From the NCBI GenBank assembly GCA_965250215.1, contig CBDFNN010000004.1, forward strand, positions 4,464,001 through 4,528,000: DNA of 64,000 bases, written 5' to 3'. The DNA is from CBDFNN01 sp965250215 (GTDB taxonomy: Bacteria > Bacteroidota > Rhodothermia > Rhodothermales > DATKEJ01). The position numbers were made by a program, and so were the translations under genes. The notes beneath the pieces are model-generated. The model was not told the DNA's origin, did not search any database, and saw only the letters and a program-made list of their open reading frames with translations. The number at the start of each line of letters is the position of its first letter. Positions within the stretch are counted from its first letter, which is position 1. Of this stretch, positions 16,074 to 24,380 are shown in pieces.

Positions 16074-17572
16074 AACGCTCTTTGATATTAGCAGGCGGCG
16101 GCATGCGAGTAGCCTATCAGGCTGGTGCCATCAAAGCCCTCCTTGATAGCGGTCTTACGTTTCATCATATCGATGGTACATCTGGAGGCATCATGAATGC
16201 AGCGATGATGCTTTCGGGTCTAAATCCGGACGAAATGTGTCGCAGATGGAGAACACTGAAGGTCAAGGATTTTGTATCGCTTCTTCCCATACATGAGTAT
16301 ATCAAAGGCCCGGCAGCTCGGGCCATGGGAGATGCAGATGGGGTTATTGAAAAAGTCTTTCCTCATTTGGGAATCGACTGTGAGGCGATCCGTGCGCAAA
16401 ATGCCGTTCGCGGCACCTTCAATGTTTGCAACTATGACGACAAAACTGTTGAAGCCATTCCCCATGGCGAAATAGCAACGGAACTGTTGGTAGCCGGTAT
16501 GTCGCTTCCGATTTTCATGCCCATGGTCCAGCATAATGGAAGGCAATACATCGATGCTGTTTGGATAAAGGACGCCAATCTAATGGAGGCCGTCAGACGG
16601 GGATCTGAAGAAATATGGCTAGTGTGGATAATCGGAAATACCAGTTCGTACCAAGACGGTTGGTTTGATCAGTACGTCCACATGATTGAAATGAGTGCCA
16701 ACGGAGCACTCAATTCAGAACTGCAACAGATAGCGGAACTGAACGAGCGAATCTCTCGGGGAGACTCGCCTTATGGACAGACTTCTGCCATAAAGCTGCA
16801 TATAGTAAAACCGCATTACGCATTGCCTCTCGACCCAGATTATTTTTTTGGGAAAATCAATGCCGACCAGCTGGTCTCGATGGGTCATCTCGACGCCTCT
16901 CGGTATCTCAACTCTAAAACGTCAAATGGAGTGGCACTCAATAAAAACAGCATCAAGATGAACAGTGAAACGAAACCTGGAATGCGCTTTCGCGAGATGA
17001 TGAAAGGTCCATTTGAAATGGGTCAAAACGATCCAAATTCAACATCCACTGATGCTCCGATATTGGAATTGCACGCCTCTATTCAAATCGACGACATGGA
17101 TAGTTTTGTGACAGATCGGGCTCATTCCGGAGGCCTTGTTGGAAGGATTGAGTATCCGCCTCTTGGCGAGAATTTGCTTTCCTCGTCGGGCATTTTCAAC
17201 CTCTTTTCTCCTAGCGATTCTCCAGACACTAAACTTATGATCTACGAGATGGGTTTTCAGGCCTCGGGTCAGGAATACTATTTTGCTGGCAAGAAATTAG
17301 TTCACGACGATCCCGGCTTCGATCTCTGGTCAGACACGACTACTCTATTTGCGAGAATACACAAGGGAAGCGATAGTTCTGGTGAAGTTATTGCCGCCGG
17401 TACAATCAAAATATCGATCTCCCAGCTAATCAAAATGGTTTCGAGCATGACTGCAACTAATCCAGACGGTGTCATGGACAAACTAGCCGTCAAGGCCAAA
17501 TTTGGAAAGCTGTTCTTGGGTGAGCTTTGGACACAGTATATAAGTCACTCATACGACGAGGAAGATGGGTAA
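16070..17572 (+). CDS. Patatin-like phospholipase (GMC-operon gene 5)
   Basis: ATG 16070 (500 residues) is chosen because it starts the patatin core at MKRSLILAGGG; the frame also runs further upstream. The oxyanion motif GGGMR and the nucleophile GTSGG (S near base 16177) are clear. The catalytic Asp is probably in YIDAVW (near 16554), where most patatins have D-G-G/A, so the motif is variant. The C-terminal 200 residues are an extra domain not typical of short patatins, as in members clustered with cholesterol-oxidase-like genes. The expected activity is lipid acyl hydrolysis. It overlaps its neighbours by 4 and 8 bases. Confidence 0.87.
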   Translation: MKRSLILAGGGMRVAYQAGAIKALLDSGLTFHHIDGTSGGIMNAAMMLSGLNPDEMCRRWRTLKVKDFVSLLPIHEYIKGPAARAMGDADGVIEKVFPHLGIDCEAIRAQNAVRGTFNVCNYDDKTVEAIPHGEIATELLVAGMSLPIFMPMVQHNGRQYIDAVWIKDANLMEAVRRGSEEIWLVWIIGNTSSYQDGWFDQYVHMIEMSANGALNSELQQIAELNERISRGDSPYGQTSAIKLHIVKPHYALPLDPDYFFGKINADQLVSMGHLDASRYLNSKTSNGVALNKNSIKMNSETKPGMRFREMMKGPFEMGQNDPNSTSTDAPILELHASIQIDDMDSFVTDRAHSGGLVGRIEYPPLGENLLSSSGIFNLFSPSDSPDTKLMIYEMGFQASGQEYYFAGKKLVHDDPGFDLWSDTTTLFARIHKGSDSSGEVIAAGTIKISISQLIKMVSSMTATNPDGVMDKLAVKAKFGKLFLGELWTQYISHSYDEEDG

Positions 17573-19433
17573 AGTCCGCATTAACAAACCGCTGGAAACC
17601 AAGCATATTTCGAATGATCCTCAATTAGGTGAAGGATGTCCTGAAACTCCCAAGTCTGAAAGTGAAATGGGATTTGAACGGCGCGATATGGTAGACTGGT
17701 TTTCCCCCAAGCAACTCATTCGAGCTGGGGTTAAGTCTGGTCTTTCCGAGATTTTCGGGGCCTTCGCGGATAGGCGGGAGATACAGGCAGCTCTGGCGAA
17801 GGACAACAAGATTTTCGATTTCTCTAGTTGCCAGAACGATTTCTGGTTCGACTACGTGGCCGATCTCGGCGATGGCTTCGATAGCACCTACACTGTTGCT
17901 AGAGCACTTGGCCAGCAACGACTGAAACTTTCCCAGCCCGCAAAACCTGCACCAGAGCATGACACTCCTCGTGGTCGACTTCTAATAATGGGTGGAGACG
18001 AAGTCTATCCAGCAGCAAGTCCTTTGGAGTACCGCAACAGAACCGTGGGACCTTACCGAGCGGCACTTCCATGGGTCTCAGATCTTGGAGACGGGCCTCC
18101 TTCTCTATTTGCCATCCCTGGCAATCACGATTGGTATGATGGCCTTACATCTTTCATCCGTCAGTTCTGTCAAAATAGATGGATTGGTGGCTGGAAGACT
18201 GAACAAGAGAGAAGCTATTTTGCGATCGCTCTTCCTCACAATTGGTGGCTATGGGGAATCGATATTCAATTGGAATCGGACATTGATCAACCACAGCGTG
18301 ACTATTTCTGCGAGCTAGCTCAGAAGCAAATGACGGAGGGTTCAAATATCATCCTATGCACCGCTCAACCGACGTGGGCCTTGACAGGAATGGGAGATCA
18401 AGATGCCCAAAATAAATTAGACTGGTTTCTTGATTTCACAACGAAGGAGACAGGACACAAGATCAAGGTTTTTGTCGCGGGCGATCTACATACTTACGGA
18501 AGGTGGGCAAGTGACGATAACGATACACAATATTTCGTGGCTGGAGGCGGCGGTGCCTATCTCTACCCCTCGCACGATCTCCCTGAAGTACTGAAACTAA
18601 GACGTCACGACGGAAGCGGAGAAGAAGAAATAGAAACGGAAATAAAATCGCGATTCCCCAGTGTATTTAAATCGCGAATGCGATCTCTTTGGGGTTTAAC
18701 ATTTCCTTTTAAGAATATCAGATTCACTCTCTTTCTGGGCTTTTTCTATCTGTTCTTTGCGTGGATTGTTCAAAGTGCCAGTAAATTTCAACAGCTCAGC
18801 GAAGCTTCAACTCTTTTAGATAACCTAAAAGATCACGGCTATTTTTGGCAAGGCTTTAAGGACTCGTCTCTAAGTATCCTCGAAACTTTGAAACACGCAC
18901 CTGCAAGTGTCTGCATATTGCTCTTGATGATTTTCGGGTTCTACGCATTTGCTAGTTCGACATCTCGTGTCACGAAGATCGTAATGGGCCTAGTGCACTC
19001 CATGCTTCATCTCGGGTTATTGGTTTGGTCTATATCGGCATTCGCAACAGCCAATCTTGTCGATCTTGGATTAGAGCTGGATTCTTGGAGGCAGATAGCC
19101 CTGTTTTCTGCTGAAATGTTTTTGGTTGGCGGCCTATTAGGAGGAGGAGTCATTATGGCCGTCTATCTGGTTGCCTCAAACATATTCTGGGGCGCGCACA
19201 CTAACGAGGTCTTTCTTGGCCAGCGCTCAACTGCATTCAAAAATTTCCTCCGATTTAAGATTGACAAAGCAAGTGGAGACCTGAGCATATTTCCTGTTGG
19301 TATTCCCTCGGTACCAAAAGACTACGTCCTAGACCCTGATGCCCTTAACGGTGATTCTTGGTTCAAGTCTAAATCGACGGAAATAGAAGATCTTGTTGAA
19401 CTCATCGAAGCCCCTATTAATATTGCCAGATAA
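17565..19433 (+). CDS. Membrane-anchored metallophosphoesterase (GMC-operon gene 6)
   Basis: A 622-residue protein. Residues about 90-370 form a calcineurin-like phosphoesterase, with GDEVYP, the GNHD box (near 18120) and AGDLHTYGR as metal-binding motifs. The first block reads ADLGDGFD and may replace the usual DxH. From about residue 385 there are four hydrophobic segments (18720-18770, 18910-18960, 18985-19050, 19105-19175), so the protein is membrane-bound. The phosphoester substrate is unknown. It overlaps the patatin gene by 8 bases and precedes the oxidase by 3, indicating one transcript. Confidence 0.83.
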   Translation: MGKVRINKPLETKHISNDPQLGEGCPETPKSESEMGFERRDMVDWFSPKQLIRAGVKSGLSEIFGAFADRREIQAALAKDNKIFDFSSCQNDFWFDYVADLGDGFDSTYTVARALGQQRLKLSQPAKPAPEHDTPRGRLLIMGGDEVYPAASPLEYRNRTVGPYRAALPWVSDLGDGPPSLFAIPGNHDWYDGLTSFIRQFCQNRWIGGWKTEQERSYFAIALPHNWWLWGIDIQLESDIDQPQRDYFCELAQKQMTEGSNIILCTAQPTWALTGMGDQDAQNKLDWFLDFTTKETGHKIKVFVAGDLHTYGRWASDDNDTQYFVAGGGGAYLYPSHDLPEVLKLRRHDGSGEEEIETEIKSRFPSVFKSRMRSLWGLTFPFKNIRFTLFLGFFYLFFAWIVQSASKFQQLSEASTLLDNLKDHGYFWQGFKDSSLSILETLKHAPASVCILLLMIFGFYAFASSTSRVTKIVMGLVHSMLHLGLLVWSISAFATANLVDLGLELDSWRQIALFSAEMFLVGGLLGGGVIMAVYLVASNIFWGAHTNEVFLGQRSTAFKNFLRFKIDKASGDLSIFPVGIPSVPKDYVLDPDALNGDSWFKSKSTEIEDLVELIEAPINIAR

Positions 19434-19436
19434 GCT

Positions 19437-21008
19437 ATGTATGATGCCATCGTTATTGGAAGCGGATTCGGAGGGGCGGTAACTGCCTGCCGTCTAACCC
19501 AAAAAGGAATGAAGGTTTTAGTCTTGGAAAGAGGGCGTCGTTGGTCTCCATCGAACTATCCGAGAAAACCGGGGGACGATTGGGTCTTTGATCCTGATGA
19601 GCCAGAGCGACAAAATGGATGGATGGACTTACGTTTTTTTAAGGACATGATCGTCGCTCAAGGTGCCGGTGTTGGCGGTGGAAGTTTGATCTATGCAAAT
19701 GTACTGGTAGACCCACCAGATCACATTTTTAGACAAGGTTGGCCTGCCGAAATCAACTTGGATGAACTCCAACCCTACCTTGATCGAGTTGGGAAAATGA
19801 TGGGCGTACAAACAATTCCTGACGGCCAGCTTACCGCTCGTTACAAACTCATGAAAGAAGCGGCGGAGAAGACAGGTGATCAAAACCGATTCATGAAGCT
19901 GCCCTTAGCGGTTACATTCGATCCTAACTACTCTCTTGATCAAGACGATCCCTTCAATCACGAGAACTCAAAGACGTGGACCAATCTTCACGGCCGAGAG
20001 CAAGGCACGTGCGTTCATTTAGGTAATTGTGATATCGGTTGCGATGTCAAAGCGAAAAACACACTAGATCTGAACTATCTAGCTGAAGCGGAAGACGGCG
20101 GAGCCGAGATTCGACCAGGGCAACTTGCGACATATATCGAACCTTGCAATGGTGGATATGAGGTTCACATCCGAGGTCTTTTGGGAGATAAAAAGTGGAA
20201 GAAGTATTCGGAGAAAGGTGCAAAGGTTATCATCGCAGCGGGTTCACTGAACTCAACAGAAATCCTTCTTCGCAGCAAGTCTCAATACAAGACTCTTCCC
20301 CATCTGAGTGACTTCTTGGGAAAAAACTGGTCTTCTAACGGCGATTTCCTCACGCCTGCTTTTTACAAGAATCGGAAGATATCCCCATCTCAGGGACCAA
20401 CTATCACCGCAGCAATCGACTATCTCGATCCTGAATCTGGCCGCGAACAGTACTTTATTGAAGATGGCGGTTTCCCTGATCTATTAGGAAACTACATTGA
20501 AGGTCTTTGGGGTCGAAAACTCAAGAAGGCCAAGAAATACAAAGAAACTCTAGCGGAGCTGCAAGAAGTCAGTCGCGGCCGAAATCCTTTGGAGAATATG
20601 ATGCCTTGGTTTGCACAAGGAATTGACGCCGCCGATGGTGAATTATTTTTGGGTCGAAAATGGTATGCTCCATGGAAGAGAAAGCTGAAATTGGATTGGG
20701 ACATCGCTCGATCTGAAGGAGTTATCGAAGCCATCATCGAGCAACATCGCAAATTTGCCATCGCAACTGAGGGAGATCTTTGGGTACCACCAACTTGGAG
20801 CATCCTTAAAAACCTCGTGACGCCTCATCCTCTCGGTGGTTGTAATATGGGCACGACCTCCACAAATGGGGTTGTAAATCATTTAGGTGAAGTATTCGGA
20901 TACCCGGGTCTCTACGTCGCCGATGGAGGCATTATACCAGAGGCCGTTGGCCTTAATCCTTCGAGGACCATTGCCGCTTTAGCGGAAAGAATTTGCGAAA
21001 ACATGTAG
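19437..21008 (+). CDS. GMC oxidoreductase, cholesterol-oxidase-like (GMC-operon gene 7)
   Basis: A 523-residue flavoenzyme of the glucose-methanol-choline family. It has the FAD-binding GSGFGG motif at residues 8-13 with the acidic LERG turn, and GAGVGGGS, which contacts the flavin. The C-terminal active-site block has HPLGGCNMG (H464) and GLNPSRT (N507), the pair typical of cholesterol-oxidase-type GMC enzymes. It should oxidise an alcohol, perhaps a sterol or other lipid, to a ketone. It lacks a signal peptide, so it probably works in the cytoplasm beside the membrane proteins of the operon. It is the last gene before a 99-base gap. Confidence 0.87.
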   Translation: MYDAIVIGSGFGGAVTACRLTQKGMKVLVLERGRRWSPSNYPRKPGDDWVFDPDEPERQNGWMDLRFFKDMIVAQGAGVGGGSLIYANVLVDPPDHIFRQGWPAEINLDELQPYLDRVGKMMGVQTIPDGQLTARYKLMKEAAEKTGDQNRFMKLPLAVTFDPNYSLDQDDPFNHENSKTWTNLHGREQGTCVHLGNCDIGCDVKAKNTLDLNYLAEAEDGGAEIRPGQLATYIEPCNGGYEVHIRGLLGDKKWKKYSEKGAKVIIAAGSLNSTEILLRSKSQYKTLPHLSDFLGKNWSSNGDFLTPAFYKNRKISPSQGPTITAAIDYLDPESGREQYFIEDGGFPDLLGNYIEGLWGRKLKKAKKYKETLAELQEVSRGRNPLENMMPWFAQGIDAADGELFLGRKWYAPWKRKLKLDWDIARSEGVIEAIIEQHRKFAIATEGDLWVPPTWSILKNLVTPHPLGGCNMGTTSTNGVVNHLGEVFGYPGLYVADGGIIPEAVGLNPSRTIAALAERICENM

Positions 21009-21107
21009 TCTGTAGACTGAATCATACTTGAAATATCGAAAGCTAGCTGAGTCTTTGGGTCTTGTATTATCCCTGTATCATTACGGAGGTCCTTGCTATC
21101 TTTCGAC

Positions 21108-22538
21108 ATGAAAATCATGAATCGCATTACGAGCTTTCTAGTAGTCTTGTCTTTCCTAACGATCGACCTTTCAGCGACGGATCTCGAGATAAAGAACACA
21201 CGCGTTGCAAATCGAGACAATGTTGCCCAAACACCGGTCAGCGTTCTCTTCGATTTGAAGTGGGAGAATGCATGGCACAACGATCGTAATCATGATGCCG
21301 TTTGGGTCTTCATGAAGTTTGGTGGTTCCTACAACAACCATGTCAAAATCGCCAAGGATGGCCATCGCATCCTCCAGAATCGAATCTCTAACTTCTTGGT
21401 CCATATCGAAGTATCCGAGGATCAAATGGGCTTCTATATTCGACCAACTGAAAAATATCGGGGACCGATTGATTTGAAGCTTCAAATCCGAATCGACACC
21501 ACTGGAATTAAACCATCCAGAAGTCAACTAACACAGCTAAAGGTCAATGGTTTGGAGATGGTTTACATCCCACAAGGAGCCTTCAGTGTCGGTAGTCCAG
21601 ACGAAGAAGCCATAGAGCGAGCTGCACTATACGAGAGCGATGCCCAAGGAAAGTCTCGCGGCAGCTATCGAATAGATAGCGAAGCAGCCATCGAGATCGG
21701 ACCAAAGGCCGGTTCATTGTACTACTGGAGCGAGCGGGCACTTTATAATGGCGATCAAGAAGGACCTATCCCAGCCTCTTTTCCAAAGGGATTCAACTCC
21801 TTTTACATCATGAAATATGAATTGACACAGGGTCAGTATGCTGATTTTCTAAACGATCTTCCCGCAGCATGGACCTCTACTCGATCTCCCATTGGAGGAC
21901 GTGACTATTACAAAAAACGAGGAGGAATTCGAATCGTGGATGGCATCTACGTGGCAGACACTAGCAAGAGACCGATGAATCAAATCAGTTTTACAGATGG
22001 ATTGGCTTATTCGGATTGGGCTGGTCTTCGACCTATCACAGAGCTCGAATTCGAAAAATCCGCGAGAGGCACAGTCGAAGCAAGTCCGGCGGATTTCCCC
22101 TGGGGCAATAATAACTACGACCAACTTGAACGATACGTCACGGAAGACGGTGAACTCGAGATGGCAAATGGAAACAAGGAATCAGAACTCAAGGAATCCA
22201 AGAGGCCAGTTTTTGGCGCATCCTTTTATTGGGTGATGGATTTGAGCGGAAGTGTTTGGGAAAAAGTGATCACTATCGGCAATCCAATTGGGCGGATGTT
22301 TGAGGGAAGTCACGGAGACGGAAAATTGAGTTTCGGCCATGCAACCAACTCGGATTGGCCATCAAGCGATGATGAAGTCGGCGGCTTTGGCTATAGGGGA
22401 GGAGGGTATTATGAGCTAGGGACTGTTCTTTCCGATTTTAATCCACATTCTCCGATCGGATATCGCTACTATGGCGCTTGGTCTGGTGGTCCCAGATCGA
22501 TAGCTTATGGATATCGGGCAGGCCGGACGGCAGGCTAG
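21108..22538 (+). CDS. Secreted SUMF1/FGE-sulfatase-domain protein
   Basis: ATG 21108 (476 residues) gives a signal peptide (MNRITSFLVVLSFLTIDLSA) and is preferred over the TTG at 21093. After a beta-rich N-terminal domain (about 25-150), a formylglycine-generating-enzyme-like domain covers about 155-475: MVYIPQGAFSVGS, KYELTQGQYADFLN, RPITELEFEKSARG, and a YRGGGYY end. The active-site cysteines of true FGE are absent in the last third, so a structural or carbohydrate-binding role is more likely than sulfatase activation. The TAG stop is the first TAG of a heptamer array. Confidence 0.82.
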   Translation: MKIMNRITSFLVVLSFLTIDLSATDLEIKNTRVANRDNVAQTPVSVLFDLKWENAWHNDRNHDAVWVFMKFGGSYNNHVKIAKDGHRILQNRISNFLVHIEVSEDQMGFYIRPTEKYRGPIDLKLQIRIDTTGIKPSRSQLTQLKVNGLEMVYIPQGAFSVGSPDEEAIERAALYESDAQGKSRGSYRIDSEAAIEIGPKAGSLYYWSERALYNGDQEGPIPASFPKGFNSFYIMKYELTQGQYADFLNDLPAAWTSTRSPIGGRDYYKKRGGIRIVDGIYVADTSKRPMNQISFTDGLAYSDWAGLRPITELEFEKSARGTVEASPADFPWGNNNYDQLERYVTEDGELEMANGNKESELKESKRPVFGASFYWVMDLSGSVWEKVITIGNPIGRMFEGSHGDGKLSFGHATNSDWPSSDDEVGGFGYRGGGYYELGTVLSDFNPHSPIGYRYYGAWSGGPRSIAYGYRAGRTAG

Positions 22539-22560
22539 AGGCTAGAGGCTAGAGGCTAGA
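22533..22560 (+). repeat. Heptamer array GGCTAGA, 4 copies, carrying a stop codon
   Basis: Four perfect tandem copies of GGCTAGA. The stop codon (TAG 22536-22538) of the preceding gene is inside copy one. It is one base different from the nine-copy GGCTGGA array at 62722-62784. Confidence 0.85.
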
Positions 22561-22595
22561 AAAATTATAAGATCAAGAACAAAAACCAAGTAATA

Positions 22596-23036
22596 ATGAA
22601 ACGCAAAGCAGAAGCCGTCTGGAAAGGAAGTGGACTGGAAGGAAAAGGAAGTCTCAACACTCCTAGCGGAGTCTTTAAAGATCAACCCTATTCCGCCGCC
22701 TCTCGATTTAAGAACGAGGACGGAAAGGATGGCACGAATCCAGAGGAGTTGATCGCAGCAGCGCACGCTGGTTGTTTCAATATGGCTTTGAGTTTTGGAT
22801 TAGGCGGCGCCGGCTATACACCGAGTGTTTTGCACACTGAAGCCATTGTCACCATTGAAAAGCAAGAAGAGGGAGGCTGGGCTATTGAAGGCATCGAGCT
22901 GAATCTCACTGCGAAGATCCCAGATATCTCCGAGGGGGAGTTTTTGGCACTGGCTCACGCTGCGGAAACCGGTTGCCCGATTTCGAAGGCATTATCAGCG
23001 GTACCGTTAAAACTGAATGCCGAATTGCTAGACTGA
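22596..23036 (+). CDS. osmC: OsmC-family peroxiredoxin-like protein
   Basis: A 146-residue OsmC protein, the usual family length. Both reactive cysteines are present: C60 in AHAGCFNMA and C127 in ETGCPISKAL. The family dimer reduces organic hydroperoxides with this cysteine pair. The N-terminal KAEAVWKGSG strand and TNPEELIAAA helix are typical. It is cytoplasmic. The upstream spacer contains the GGCTAGA array, and no regulator lies beside it. Confidence 0.93.
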   Translation: MKRKAEAVWKGSGLEGKGSLNTPSGVFKDQPYSAASRFKNEDGKDGTNPEELIAAAHAGCFNMALSFGLGGAGYTPSVLHTEAIVTIEKQEEGGWAIEGIELNLTAKIPDISEGEFLALAHAAETGCPISKALSAVPLKLNAELLD

Positions 23037-23196
23037 GAACAGGGTTGCGGTTTGCGGTGTGCCGAAAGAAGGACTTGGTCGCGGTGTGCGGAGTGCGGAG
23101 ATTCGACTATCTAAAATCCGACGTCAAAGATAATCTCTCAATCCTACTGAACATGGAACACGGCAAACTGAACACCACGCCTCCGAAAGCTAACGA
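23037..23196. repeat. Word spacer with GCGGTTTGCGG and GCGGTGTGCGG repeats
   Basis: Between osmC and the GH92 remnant, the first 70 bases are near repeats of GCGGTTTGCGG, GCGGTGTGC and GTGCGGAGTGCGG. The same GGGTTGCGGTTTGCGG string recurs at 29925-29940. No gene is seen. Confidence 0.5.
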
Positions 23197-23415
23197 CTAA
23201 AGAGTACTCAGTGACGGAGGAAGGTTATTCCTAGCCCATTCTTTGTTCGGCTTTTCTCCCATTTCGAAGACGAGATTTCCGCCTTTGACGATGTCGCTAT
23301 GGCGGATCCACCCCTGATCAAATGGCTGTCCATTCAGACTCGCAGATTGGATGTACTTGTTTTCTGCTGATACATTCCGAGCCTCGATTTCGAAAACCTT
23401 CCCGCTATCAAGCTC
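23197..23415 (-). pseudogene. C-terminal remnant of a GH92 alpha-mannosidase
   Basis: About 73 residues match the last segment of GH92 alpha-1,2-mannosidases: GKVFEIEARN, ENKYIQSASLNG, HSDIVKGGNLVFEMG and KPNKEW. The rest of the gene (these enzymes exceed 700 residues) is missing. The homology starts within a few bases of a TGACGACTGAACGCTGAAGGCTGACGACT word string (23419-23448), so the deletion border coincides with the repeat. Confidence 0.8.
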
Positions 23416-23450
23416 TTCCTGACGACTGAACGCTGAAGGCTGACGACTAT
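23416..23450 (-). repeat. GGCTGACGACT word string at a deletion border
   Basis: GACGACTGAACGCTGAAGGCTGACGACT lies between the GH92 remnant and the end of the phosphatase gene. Similar text (GAAGGCTGACGACTGAATTCTGAAGACTGA) is at 29990-30020. Confidence 0.5.
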
Positions 23451-24193
23451 AAATACTCAAACAGCATCTCCAACATCTCGGGCCGGCCGGCATAGATCGG
23501 AAAAGGCACGACTTCGCCTCCTAGCCACATAGAAATATCGAAGTCCGTGCCATCGGCTAAGACAACCTTTCCCCCATTTTGCCGAACCATCGCGATGCCC
23601 CCAGCGATGTCCCAAGGAAATACTCCTTCTAACCAGACGGCATCTACACCGCCGCTGGCCAAGTATGAAAGATGTGCTGCACCGGATCCAAAGCAATTGA
23701 TCTGTCCAGGAAAATTGGCAGCTATCCGTCGGGTCCTGTGGGATACCGTTGTCACAAATACTAAGGTCTCGTTGTGCAATGGTCTGACCTTCTTCATCTG
23801 CACGCGAGTGCCGTTCATAAATACGCTTCCGCCTTCTGTGTGATACATTTGGTCGATCACAGGCATGTAGAAGTATCCTTCTTTTTCTTTGCCATCCTCG
23901 ATCAGTCCAATGGCCATGCCCCAGACCGGAAAGCCACCGACGAAGGACGCCGTCCCATCAATAGGATCCACAATCCATTGTCGATTTCCCGATCTCGCTT
24001 CTTTCCTTTGCCCCTCCTCTTCGCCAATGATTCCATCCTCCGGAAAATGTTTTTCAAGTTGCTCCACTATAAAAGCCTGGACAGCCAAATCTGCTGCCGT
24101 GACGTAGGTCCGATTGCCTTTCATAGAAGGTTCTACTTTTCGATAATGACTTAAAGCAATCGATCCAGCTTCTTTTATTATTTCTTGTATCAC
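23447..24193 (-). CDS. Inositol-monophosphatase-family phosphatase
   Basis: A 248-residue protein of normal family length with the metal-binding signature: GEEEG (residues 57-61), DPIDGTASF (76-84) and WDIAGG near residue 194. Members dephosphorylate inositol phosphate, histidinol phosphate or 3'-phosphoadenosine phosphates with three Mg ions; which of these applies cannot be told. It is cytoplasmic. Its 3' end touches a repeat word string and the GH92 remnant. Confidence 0.88.
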   Translation of the reverse strand: MIQEIIKEAGSIALSHYRKVEPSMKGNRTYVTAADLAVQAFIVEQLEKHFPEDGIIGEEEGQRKEARSGNRQWIVDPIDGTASFVGGFPVWGMAIGLIEDGKEKEGYFYMPVIDQMYHTEGGSVFMNGTRVQMKKVRPLHNETLVFVTTVSHRTRRIAANFPGQINCFGSGAAHLSYLASGGVDAVWLEGVFPWDIAGGIAMVRQNGGKVVLADGTDFDISMWLGGEVVPFPIYAGRPEMLEMLFEYL

Positions 24194-24380
24194 GAGAAGG
24201 TGATGGGTTTTGTGTCGTGCGTTCCTACGTGACCTTAGCTAAACTGAGATTGACACGAGGCCGAGAGTTTGAAACCAGGGTTAGCGAAACATAATGAACA
24301 AATTTCCGCAAGTTAAGGAGCACTTGAAAAGGAGATACAGTAGACAAGTTATAGTATCTCTAGTTTGAATCAATTGAACT

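Noticed and set aside
22973..23200. 75-codon plus-strand frame
   Set aside because: It overlaps the osmC end and the repeat spacer, and has no recognisable protein.
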